Source: a virus. From it: DNA of 24,965 nt. Every line of letters starts with the position of its first letter. Position 1 is the first letter of the stretch. The DNA lies in IMG/VR virus record IMGVR_UViG_3300042934_001313, positions 1-24,965 of that record; one strand, 5' to 3'. The notes under the pieces are model-generated. The model did not search any database. It saw nothing but the letters and a program-made list of their open reading frames with translations, and had not been told where the DNA came from. Positions 8,181-14,792 of the stretch are shown here, one piece after another. A program made the translations under genes and the position numbers.

Positions 8181-8372
8181 ATGCGTATAGAACTCATTCT
8201 CGGTATGAATCCGAAAATTAGCCAGTCGGCAATGGTTGCATTTGATGCCGAGGTCAACAGGCGTGTAGCTGCTCTTTACCCTGATGCCGAGGTGCAAGTG
8301 AGTCAGGGGGGCCAGACACGAATCGAAATGGCGGGCATAATGAGCGATGAAGACAGGAAACGAGTAAGCTAG
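8181..8372 (+). CDS. dinI: DinI-like protein, truncated by an in-frame amber codon
   Basis: A 63-aa DinI-family protein: MRIELILGMNPKISQSAMVAF, VNRRVAALYPDAEVQV, then SDEDRKRVS. DinI (81 aa in E. coli) binds RecA filaments and tunes the SOS response. The frame stops at TAG (8370-8372), but reading on to 8414 gives LLQNVWDDDSWSR, which matches the C-terminal DinI helix ILQETWESADDW. The gene therefore looks full length except for a nonsense change. GAGG 7 bases before the ATG supports the start. It is probably co-transcribed with the 61-aa gene from the LexA-controlled promoter. The short product may be inactive or altered. Confidence 0.8.
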   Translation: MRIELILGMNPKISQSAMVAFDAEVNRRVAALYPDAEVQVSQGGQTRIEMAGIMSDEDRKRVS

Positions 8373-8464
8373 TTGCTACAGAACGTTTGGGATGATGATA
8401 GCTGGTCACGTTGAGAACTTCTGGCTCTTCAAGCACTACGAGATACTTACTGCTCATTGCCATG

Positions 8465-8480
8465 GCATTAGTTATAATGC
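8465..8480 (+). promoter_or_regulatory. Methyltransferase promoter -10 inside an inverted repeat
   Basis: A perfect TATAAT (8473-8478) lies 27 bases before the methyltransferase ATG. It sits inside the inverted repeat GCATTA-GTTA-TAATGC (8465-8480), next to the palindrome TGCCATGGCA (8458-8467). No good -35 is seen, so the promoter may be weak or depend on an activator. The repeat could be an operator for self-regulation, but no controller protein is coded nearby. Confidence 0.45.
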
Positions 8481-8505
8481 GTCCATGATTTTAGGGAGAC
8501 ATTCA

Positions 8506-9441
8506 ATGCCAACGGTAGTATCACTTTTTTCAGGTTGCGGCGGTTCAGATGCAGGTGTCATCAATGCTGGCTTTAACGTTTTGATGGCCAACGACATTCT
8601 GCCCTACGCACGTGATGTCTATCTTGCTAACCATCCTGAGACTGATTATGTTTTAGGCAGTGTTACTCAAATTGAACATTTCCCAAAAGCAGATTTGCTG
8701 GTCGGTTGCTATCCATGTCAAGGATTTAGTCAAGGGGGTGTAAGGCAAGCCGACAGAAAAATTAACACTCTTTATTTAGAATTTGCTCGCGCCCTAAACC
8801 ATATAAAACCTAAAGCATTTATCGTTGAAAATGTTTCAGGAATGGTGCGTAAGAATTTTGATCATTTATTGAAAGATCAAATACGCGTCTTTACTGAGGC
8901 AGGCTATAAAGTCCATTATCAAGTTCTTAATGCAATGGATTTCGGTGTACCTCAAGAGAGAAAACGCATATTCATAGTTGGAATAAAAAATAATTTGGGA
9001 GTGGAATTTAGCTTCCCTAAAGCAACACACGGTGTTGGAAATAAATCTTTCACTACAATTGGTGATGCTATAGGTCACATGCCTGAATGGCCTATAGGGG
9101 AATATTACGATTACGATTTTCATTGGTATTATATGTCTAGAAATCGTAGGCAGAATTGGGATCAGGTATCAAAAACTATAGTGGCTAATCCCCGCCATAT
9201 GCCCCTTCATCCAATCAGCCCATCTCTTGAGAAGGTCGGGCCTGATGAATGGAAGTTCACTGCAGATCTGCCGGCAAGACGTTTCAGTTTCAGAGAGGCG
9301 GCCGTTCTACAAGGCTTTAATGAACTATCATTCCCTCCTACAGAAAAGGGAACTATGAATATGAAATATACGGTTGTTGGTAATGCTGTACCGCCTCCAT
9401 TATTTGAGGCGGTAGCAAAGGCGTTACCAAATATTTGGTAG
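8506..9441 (+). CDS. DNA cytosine-5 methyltransferase (cargo island 1)
   Basis: A 311-aa C5 methyltransferase with motifs in canonical order: I SLFSGCGGSDAG (6-17), IV GCYPCQGFS with catalytic Cys71, VI ENV (108-110), VIII QERKR (150-154), IX RRFSFREAAVLQGF and X GNAVPPPL. The target-recognition part between VIII and IX is short (about 100 residues); the target site cannot be read from it. AGGGAG 7 bases before 8506 sets the start; an in-frame ATG at 8392 lacks a good site and overlaps old dinI sequence. The gene is AT-rich beside the GC-rich backbone, which suggests recent acquisition. It probably protects DNA against the convergent nuclease gene, whose stop codon is only 4 bases away. Confidence 0.94.
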   Translation: MPTVVSLFSGCGGSDAGVINAGFNVLMANDILPYARDVYLANHPETDYVLGSVTQIEHFPKADLLVGCYPCQGFSQGGVRQADRKINTLYLEFARALNHIKPKAFIVENVSGMVRKNFDHLLKDQIRVFTEAGYKVHYQVLNAMDFGVPQERKRIFIVGIKNNLGVEFSFPKATHGVGNKSFTTIGDAIGHMPEWPIGEYYDYDFHWYYMSRNRRQNWDQVSKTIVANPRHMPLHPISPSLEKVGPDEWKFTADLPARRFSFREAAVLQGFNELSFPPTEKGTMNMKYTVVGNAVPPPLFEAVAKALPNIW

Positions 9442-9445
9442 CTTA

Positions 9446-10372
9446 TTAACGGTAAGACATGCCAAATGTTTCGACCACGTAGGGCTGGAGAGGAAGATCG
9501 TTGATTATGTCATTCTCTCTAGCCAAATTTATAAGTCTTAACCTGTCAACAAAAACTGCATTACCTATATCTGCCTTATAGGCCCAATCCCCGTCCATCC
9601 AGCGTAGGTCCTGTGGCAGAAAATAATAAGTTGCCCATGGATGAGTCACTGGTAATCTAGAGCCAAGTTTCGCATACGATGCTTCAAGCTGCTTAGCAAC
9701 CCATTCCTTTTGTGAGCAACCACATTGAACAAAAGCAATAGGAATTGCATCTCTTTCATCACCCATTGGATGCCAGGCTATAATATCTAACCCCCCATCA
9801 CCATGATCACCAACTTTAAAGTCTCTTTCTTTGATGCCAACTGATGTGCAACGGATGTCACTTGCTATGGAGCGATATTTTTCAAAAAGTGACCCACGGT
9901 ATCTAGCTTCTTCACCACCGCCCGCCCAATTTGGAACTACTTGTGTGCCTCTTGGCATCAAAGAACTGAAAATAGGTAAACTAATAACCTCAAACGAACG
10001 GGTAATTTCTGATCTTCTTGCTCTAGGAACATACTTAATATTCGCACAAAGAAGTAGAGACAAATACATATGTTGGTTAGGATTTAGCTCATCTAAATTT
10101 TGGTCTAATACGATTATTTCATCTAGGTCATCACTAACTTTAAATGGGTAACTGTCTCCAAAAATCACCTGTCGTTGTATAACAAAGTCGATTGCTAAGC
10201 GCCACTTAGCCTGAGACTGCTCGCGTGTGAAAGTTTCAGGCTGATTGCGCATTACACTATCAAGTTCACCTCTATTAAAACGCTTGTCTGGGTGAACAAT
10301 AGCTCTAATCTCAATAAAATCCGCCCAAAAAAACTCATCATTTAGAGGTAAAGATTCAAGATTATTCAGCAT
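9446..10372 (-). CDS. PD-(D/E)XK-like restriction nuclease (cargo island 1)
   Basis: A 308-aa protein whose C-terminal half has a nuclease-like core: GDHGDGGLDIIAWHP (Asp192, Asp196) on one strand and IAFVQCGCSQKEW (Gln216-Cys217, Lys222) on the next. This is the D...QxK arrangement of Mrr-like PD-(D/E)XK nucleases, except that the usual lysine after Q-C is Gly218 and a lysine appears four residues later. The N-terminal about 150 residues (FFWADFIEIRAIVHPDKR at the start) are unrecognised and may bind partner or DNA. It follows the ParB-like gene by 2 bases (TGA-AT-ATG), so the two are coupled and probably act together. I infer DNA cleavage of unmethylated invader DNA; the family match is from motif alone. 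Confidence 0.72.
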   Translation of the reverse strand: MLNNLESLPLNDEFFWADFIEIRAIVHPDKRFNRGELDSVMRNQPETFTREQSQAKWRLAIDFVIQRQVIFGDSYPFKVSDDLDEIIVLDQNLDELNPNQHMYLSLLLCANIKYVPRARRSEITRSFEVISLPIFSSLMPRGTQVVPNWAGGGEEARYRGSLFEKYRSIASDIRCTSVGIKERDFKVGDHGDGGLDIIAWHPMGDERDAIPIAFVQCGCSQKEWVAKQLEASYAKLGSRLPVTHPWATYYFLPQDLRWMDGDWAYKADIGNAVFVDRLRLINLARENDIINDLPLQPYVVETFGMSYR

Positions 10373-10374
10373 AT

Positions 10375-11454
10375 TCAGTCGTCCTCACGGGCACTTCTAA
10401 TGTGAGTTCGGATTTTCTTAGCCATTTCAAAAAGCTGATTTGCCGACTCTTCATCATCGGACTCATATTTCTGTAGTTTAAGAAGCATATTCCATACAAC
10501 TCTTAAACGGGCGGACGCCATCTGCATAGCTTCTTCTAAAGCTTCTTGCTGACCGTTAGTGTAAAGATATGCCTGATCCATATCTCCTGTTTCTCTCAGA
10601 ACACTTACCGCATCATCGTTTTCAACAATCTTTGCAATATCTTTTATTCTGCGAGACTCTCTTATAATAGTTCTTCCTTGCTGATCTCTTACAAAACACC
10701 AAGCAAATAAATCCTTGAGGTTATCCTCTTCTATTTTTGGGGTGTCAAAGTCTCTCTTATCTTCAAGACCAAGCCATTCAGTTATAGATGTGTAACTTAA
10801 TGAGGTGGTAATATATGAGAATTCAACATCATTTTCATCCATCTTCAAGTTGAAAAATCTTTTCTCTTGCGCAGTTTCATACATTTTCAATGCGGTTAGT
10901 AGTGCACCGACATAATGAGGCTTGCTACCTATTTCACGAGCAAGATTTTTTAATATTTCTTCTTTTGGCGTGTTAGAATAAAATTCTTCACAAAGCTCTT
11001 TTAAATATTTTGCTTTAGAAAGTGAGTCCCATTCTTTGACGCCAGTAATGTGCCTATAACCTATATAGCGTAATACTTCTTCTCTTGAAGAATATACTAG
11101 ACATGGTAATTCATCGGGCTTATTAGTCGTATCGTTTTTTATATCTTCAACACTTTTGCTTTTTCTCGCAGGAGCATTTAGCTCACCATTCAAAAGCTTG
11201 ACGGCTGCTAGTCGTCTATTGCCCTCAGCAACTACTCGCCGGTCACCATCTTCAAAAACTAACAGTGGTTCACCAGGGAAGTAGCCCTGTTGACCAATTG
11301 ATAGCATCAAATCGTGAACGCTTTCGTCGTCTAACATTTCTTCGATAACAGCTGAGTCGCTACTGGCATCATTCAGCCTATAAAATCTGGGATTTTTAGG
11401 GTCAAAAGAGAGGATGCTAGTTTTGATGAACTCTATGTTTTTTGGCTGTGACAT
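10375..11454 (-). CDS. ParB/sulfiredoxin-fold protein (cargo island 1, NTP-binding regulator?)
   Basis: A 359-aa protein with an N-terminal ParB/Srx domain: NPR at 21-23, GQQGYFPGEPLLVFEDGDRR (54-73) and the signature VAEGNRRLAAVKLL (75-88), the EGNRR loop that binds nucleotide phosphates in this fold. Then REIGSKPHYVGALLTALKMY (about 167-186) resembles the helix-turn-helix after ParB N-domains. The C-terminus (about 290-359) is helical and charged. Chromosomal ParB partners and parS sites are absent. Proteins of this fold also occur as NTPase switches in defence systems such as DndB- and GmrSD-related ones. Coupled to the nuclease gene, it is likely the sensor or loader. RBS AAGGGA is 5 bases before the ATG. 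Confidence 0.78.
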   Translation of the reverse strand: MSQPKNIEFIKTSILSFDPKNPRFYRLNDASSDSAVIEEMLDDESVHDLMLSIGQQGYFPGEPLLVFEDGDRRVVAEGNRRLAAVKLLNGELNAPARKSKSVEDIKNDTTNKPDELPCLVYSSREEVLRYIGYRHITGVKEWDSLSKAKYLKELCEEFYSNTPKEEILKNLAREIGSKPHYVGALLTALKMYETAQEKRFFNLKMDENDVEFSYITTSLSYTSITEWLGLEDKRDFDTPKIEEDNLKDLFAWCFVRDQQGRTIIRESRRIKDIAKIVENDDAVSVLRETGDMDQAYLYTNGQQEALEEAMQMASARLRVVWNMLLKLQKYESDDEESANQLFEMAKKIRTHIRSAREDD

Positions 11455-11483
11455 GACATTCCCTTGTGAAGGATTTTGTTACC

Positions 11484-11513
11484 AGTTTAAGTCCATGTTT
11501 GGGCTTTTGTCAC
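11484..11513 (-). promoter_or_regulatory. Promoter of the ParB-like/nuclease operon
   Basis: On the minus strand GTGACA (11508-11513) is followed after 18 bp by TAAACT (11484-11489): five and four consensus bases. It lies about 30 bases before the ParB-like ATG and points at it. It is independent of the phage early and late promoters, so the cargo could be expressed in the lysogen. Confidence 0.5.
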
Positions 11514-11550
11514 TAAGAGCTAAGTCTCATGAAAGATTGCATGGCTATGC

Positions 11551-11652
11551 TGCATGAATACGCATGATCCCAGAAGGATCGTTTACCCTCTGGCCCGCCA
11601 GTACTGGCGGGCTTTTGTTGATGTCATGCAGGTGCATGAAAACCACTGCATA
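11551..11652. repeat. TGCAT-type repeats next to cos (candidate terminase-binding sites)
   Basis: TGCATGA (11551-11557), GCATGA (11562-11567), TGCATGAA (11633-11640) and TGCATA (11647-11652), with a further GCATGG at 11539-11544. P2 has similar TGCATGAA motifs just left of cos. They are candidates for recognition by the gpP/gpM terminase. The two nearest cos are 14 bases apart. Confidence 0.45.
11593..11616 (+). terminator. Rightward intrinsic terminator before cos
   Basis: A perfect 20-bp palindrome GCCCGCCAGT/ACTGGCGGGC (11593-11612) is followed by TTTT. No rightward gene ends just before it now. Without cargo island 1 it would end the A and SOS-module transcripts, so it is probably the ancestral end of the early region. 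Confidence 0.7.
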
Positions 11653-11661
11653 AAGCGGGCA

Positions 11662-11680
11662 GGCGTGGCGGGGCTACGAG
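11662..11680. other. cos: cos site (19-nt cohesive end)
   Basis: GGCGTGGCGGGGCTACGAG aligns with the P2 cohesive end GGCGAGGCGGGGAAAGCAC (11 of the first 12 bases identical). The next bases, CGCGCGCTGATGGGGG, match P2's TGCGCGCTGACGGTGG. It lies between the terminator and Q, where P2 cos lies. This is where terminase cuts concatemers into linear virion DNA. The P2 sequence is from memory. Confidence 0.8.
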
Positions 11681-11767
11681 CGCGCGCTGATGGGGGCAGA
11701 TGGTCAGAAAGCGGCGCAATTTCCGGGCCGCTGGCGTGTCGCTGGCATCAGGTCAGGTCTGTGGGCG

Positions 11768-11805
11768 AAAAAAAATAGCGCCCCGCATGATGGTGCTGGG
11801 GCGCT
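11768..11805 (-). terminator. Terminator of the P-Q operon
   Basis: Read leftward, AGCGCCCC (minus strand of 11798-11805) pairs with GGGGCGCT (minus strand of 11777-11784) around a 13-base loop, followed by a run of eight T (11768-11775). It starts 21 bases after the Q stop codon. P2 has a similar hairpin at this place. Confidence 0.85.
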
Positions 11806-11825
11806 CTGGTGGGGTGTCTGGTGAA

Positions 11826-12884
11826 TCAGTCGGGGCGGCGGTCGTCTGTCAGGTCGAGAGTGTAAGGGGCGAAGCGTATAACTTCCTCACCCAGCCAGCT
11901 GTTCAGTTCTTCAAAGCGTTTTTGCAGTGGCATTAACTCGTTGCGCACAAACACCTTGCTGGCCTTTTCCACATCACCGAACCCACCCGTGTTGCTGGGG
12001 ATAATCCCCATCAGCTGCGGCGGCACACGATGCACGGTCAGCATGTCGTCGCGGCTCACGTTCTTGATGTTCAGAAACTCATCCTTTGCCGCCACCTCTG
12101 ACAGCGGGATGATCTGGATGCCATCCTTTTTCCCGTTCGGGCTGTACATAAACAGGTTACGGAAGTTGCCAGGACCCTTCGCGCTTTTCATGGCGCTGCG
12201 GATGTTGTCCACGTCCTGCTGGCTCTGCGCCGGGTCGGTCATGTACATGATGAAGCCCGCATGGCTGCCGTTCAGGTAGTACTTGCGGCGGAACAGCGTA
12301 GCCGACTCGTTCAGTAGCGCCGACGGGATGGCCGACAGATAGCCCGGCAGGCCGTAAATCTCCTGATTGATATCCGGCTCCATCAGGTGAAACACGCTGC
12401 CCTTCTCGAATTCATAAGGCTCCGTGCTGATGCCATAGTGCGCATACCAGTATGTCTCCAGGTCGAGTCCGCGCCGGGTGAACTTTGCCAGCGACGGCTC
12501 CAGCTTCAGCGCGTTACCGAGGCGGCTGGTCCGCTTCTCCAGGTAGGCATTACCGAAAATCAGGTAATCCAGCGCAAAGCGGCTGAACGCCTGCTGACTC
12601 AGCAGGCGGTGAGGGATAAAGGTACTTGCCAGAATATTGCACTTTACGCTGATAGGTGAGCTGTGATGCACGGCGGCGCGGAACGTGCGCGCCAGCCCGT
12701 CAACGCTCACGGGTGGTTCATACCAGCGATCATTAGCTATGCATTCCACGTAGTCCAGCAGTTCGCGACGGTCCAGCACCGGGATCGGGTCGCCAAAGGT
12801 AAACGCCTCCGACGCTGCCCCGCTGGTCATGTTATCTGGCTGCGGCACGGGCTGCGTGCGGGTGCGGTTCCTGCGTTTGCTCAT
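11826..12884 (-). CDS. Q: Phage portal protein gpQ
   Basis: A 352-aa portal protein like P2 gpQ (344 aa). It forms the dodecameric ring at the capsid vertex through which DNA enters. Matching segments include FLNIKNVSRDDMLTVHRVPP and LMGIIPSNTGGFGDVEKASK, then LMPLQKRFEELNSWLGEEVI near the end, and FRRKYYLNGSHAGFIMYMTD in the middle. The N-terminus is a basic, disordered RNRTRTQP segment. Its start codon overlaps the stop codon of P by one base, giving a P-Q operon read toward cos and ended by the terminator at 11768-11805. Confidence 0.96.
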   Translation of the reverse strand: MSKRRNRTRTQPVPQPDNMTSGAASEAFTFGDPIPVLDRRELLDYVECIANDRWYEPPVSVDGLARTFRAAVHHSSPISVKCNILASTFIPHRLLSQQAFSRFALDYLIFGNAYLEKRTSRLGNALKLEPSLAKFTRRGLDLETYWYAHYGISTEPYEFEKGSVFHLMEPDINQEIYGLPGYLSAIPSALLNESATLFRRKYYLNGSHAGFIMYMTDPAQSQQDVDNIRSAMKSAKGPGNFRNLFMYSPNGKKDGIQIIPLSEVAAKDEFLNIKNVSRDDMLTVHRVPPQLMGIIPSNTGGFGDVEKASKVFVRNELMPLQKRFEELNSWLGEEVIRFAPYTLDLTDDRRPD

Positions 12885-14650
12885 TAATAAATCTCCACAA
12901 TGTTCTGCGTGTGTGCCGCCTGTCCCTGCAGCGGTTCGTTTGCCAGCGCGTGCATGGTCGCCCAGGCTAAATCGCCGTGGCTGACTTCCTCGCTGCGGCT
13001 GGTTTCATAGGTCGGACGGTTGCCGCTGGCCGTGGTGGCCTTGCGGATAGACATAAACGACTGCGCAATGTCGAGGTGGCTGGCGTCAAACTCCAGCCGC
13101 CCGCTGGCGATGGTGTCGTAAGCCTTCAGCACCAAGGCGTTCTTAACGTTCGGGTTATAGACAAACTCCTTCACCTGCGGGAAAAACGCTTTGACGTTTT
13201 CATACACGCCCAGCCCGACGCCGGTGGAGTCGATGCCGATATAGGTGACGTTATACTGCTGCGTCAGCGTCCTGATGGCGTCAGCCTGCGCCCGGAAGTC
13301 CATTCCGCGCCACTGATGTCGCTCAAGGATACGGAACTTACCGCCCGGCACGGCAGGCGGTGCCATGACAACGCACCCGGCGCTGTCGCCGTTCTGCGTT
13401 CCCTTCGCAGGGTCGTAACCGATCCAGACCTCTTTCCAGCCGAACGGGCGCAGCGCCAGCGCTTCAAAGTCGGTCCAGACTTCCCAGCTGTCCACCATGC
13501 ACTTCTGCAGCATGGCCAGCTGGAACACTGACGCCAGATCGTCCATAAAGACGCACATCAGCAGGTTCTGATAGTCCTCCGGGCTGTAGCGCGTGCGCAG
13601 CTGCTCCAGGTCAAACAGGTCACAGCCGCCGCGCACCGCATCTTCAACCGTGACGATCTGGCGAAACTGGCCGTCTTCACAGAGTCGGCCGGCGGCCAGT
13701 GAGTGATGACTGAGATCGAGATCAACCCGATCAGCTTTGGCCCGGCCCTTGTTGAACTGCGCGCCGGACCAGAACGGATAAGCACTGTGCGTCAGGCTGG
13801 ACGGTGTGGAAAAGTAGGTTTCACGCCACTTCTTGTGCAGCGCCATGCCGGACGCCACTTTCTGCAGTTCCTGAAACTTGGGGATCCAGAAATATTCATC
13901 CAGGTACAGATTGCCGTGATAGCTCTGTGCGGTGCGGGCGTTGGTACCTAAAAAGTACAGGCACGCGCCGTTGCTGAGCGTCATCGGGTCGCCCTTCAGG
14001 TCTACGTCCACCTCGCGGGCAAACTCAATAATGTACTGCTTGAAGACGTGCGCCTGCGCCTTACTGGCTGACAGGAAAATCTGATTGCGCCCGGTGGTCA
14101 GCGCATCGATCAGCGCCTCGCGGGCAAAAAAGAAGGTCGCACCAATCTGGCGAGACTTCAGCAGATTGCGTACCGAATATTTATTACCGGCTTCCCACCA
14201 CTGACGCTGATAGCCGAACATCGAGCTGTGGAAAACCTCCTGCAGCTTCTCGATCTGTTCGTCGCTGAAAAGGTTCTTTTCCGGGGGCTTACGCGGGCCT
14301 TTGTTCCGGTTCTCCACGTTCGGGTTCAGGTCCGCTTCATTGCCGCCGTTGCTGAATTTACCGATCCGGGCGTGGCGCTCGGACTGACGCGCCAGCAGAT
14401 CGATTTCCTTAAAGTCCTTCCCTTCTTTCTGCTCCTTCATGATGAGCTGGCAGTAGCGTGCGGCGGTGGTCAGCTGCATCTGATCCAGCGGGCCATAGTC
14501 GCCCCACTTATCGCGCTTTTTCCAGCTGTGAACGGTTGCGGGTTTCTCTCCCAGCATTTCAGCAATGCGGGCGATGCGGTATCCCTGAAAGTACAGCAGT
14601 AAAGCCTGCCTGCGGGGATCGAGGTCGTCGGGGGCGGGTGTCATGTTCAT
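12884..14650 (-). CDS. P: Terminase large subunit (ATPase) gpP
   Basis: A protein of about 588 aa like P2 gpP (590 aa). The N-terminus has a helix-turn-helix (RIARIAEMLGEKPATVHSWK), then KEGKDFKEIDLLARQ. The ATPase motor has the Walker A-like KSRQIGAT (about residue 165) and a Walker B region NLYLDEYFW. The C-terminal RNase H-like nuclease region shows WIGYDPAKG, IGIDSTGVG and SHGDLAWATMHAL. It drives DNA packaging from cos. The start is uncertain: the frame opens at an ATG at 14689, and ATGs at 14650 and 14644 fit the P2 length better. None has a good ribosome-binding site. Divergent from O. Confidence 0.95.
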   Translation of the reverse strand: MNMTPAPDDLDPRRQALLLYFQGYRIARIAEMLGEKPATVHSWKKRDKWGDYGPLDQMQLTTAARYCQLIMKEQKEGKDFKEIDLLARQSERHARIGKFSNGGNEADLNPNVENRNKGPRKPPEKNLFSDEQIEKLQEVFHSSMFGYQRQWWEAGNKYSVRNLLKSRQIGATFFFAREALIDALTTGRNQIFLSASKAQAHVFKQYIIEFAREVDVDLKGDPMTLSNGACLYFLGTNARTAQSYHGNLYLDEYFWIPKFQELQKVASGMALHKKWRETYFSTPSSLTHSAYPFWSGAQFNKGRAKADRVDLDLSHHSLAAGRLCEDGQFRQIVTVEDAVRGGCDLFDLEQLRTRYSPEDYQNLLMCVFMDDLASVFQLAMLQKCMVDSWEVWTDFEALALRPFGWKEVWIGYDPAKGTQNGDSAGCVVMAPPAVPGGKFRILERHQWRGMDFRAQADAIRTLTQQYNVTYIGIDSTGVGLGVYENVKAFFPQVKEFVYNPNVKNALVLKAYDTIASGRLEFDASHLDIAQSFMSIRKATTASGNRPTYETSRSEEVSHGDLAWATMHALANEPLQGQAAHTQNIVEIY

Positions 14651-14696
14651 GCAGCCAAAATACGGCCCCGCCGCTTCCTTTTCCGCCATCCCTCAT

Positions 14697-14714
14697 TGTG
14701 TGGTTTCCCGCACA
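14697..14714. promoter_or_regulatory. Ogr/Delta-type late activator site between P and O
   Basis: TGT (14697-14699), 12 bases, ACA (14712-14714), within the longer dyad TTGTG...CACAA. TGT-N12-ACA centred near -55 is the P2-family late promoter element recognised by the zinc-finger activators Ogr and Delta. From its centre, transcription of O would begin near 14761, past a -10-like CATAGA at 14753-14758. It may also serve P on the other strand. Confidence 0.65.
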
Positions 14715-14792
14715 ACGTCCGCGCGTTGTTTCGATACCCCTGCCGCCGCAACCATAGAGCCTCACAGAGTTTTACTGACCGGAGCTTGGACA

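Noticed and set aside
8181-8414. Sequence error as the sole reading of the dinI stop
   Set aside because: Possible, but the base call cannot be judged here. The stop is reported as seen and resequencing is listed as a check.
8392-8505. N-terminal extension of the methyltransferase from the ATG at 8392
   Set aside because: It overlaps leftover dinI coding sequence, has no ribosome-binding site, and motif I should lie within a few residues of the start, as it does from 8506.
12977-13531. 184-aa rightward open frame inside P
   Set aside because: It lies opposite the well-matched terminase gene, has compositionally skewed sequence typical of antisense frames in GC-rich genes, and no ribosome-binding site.
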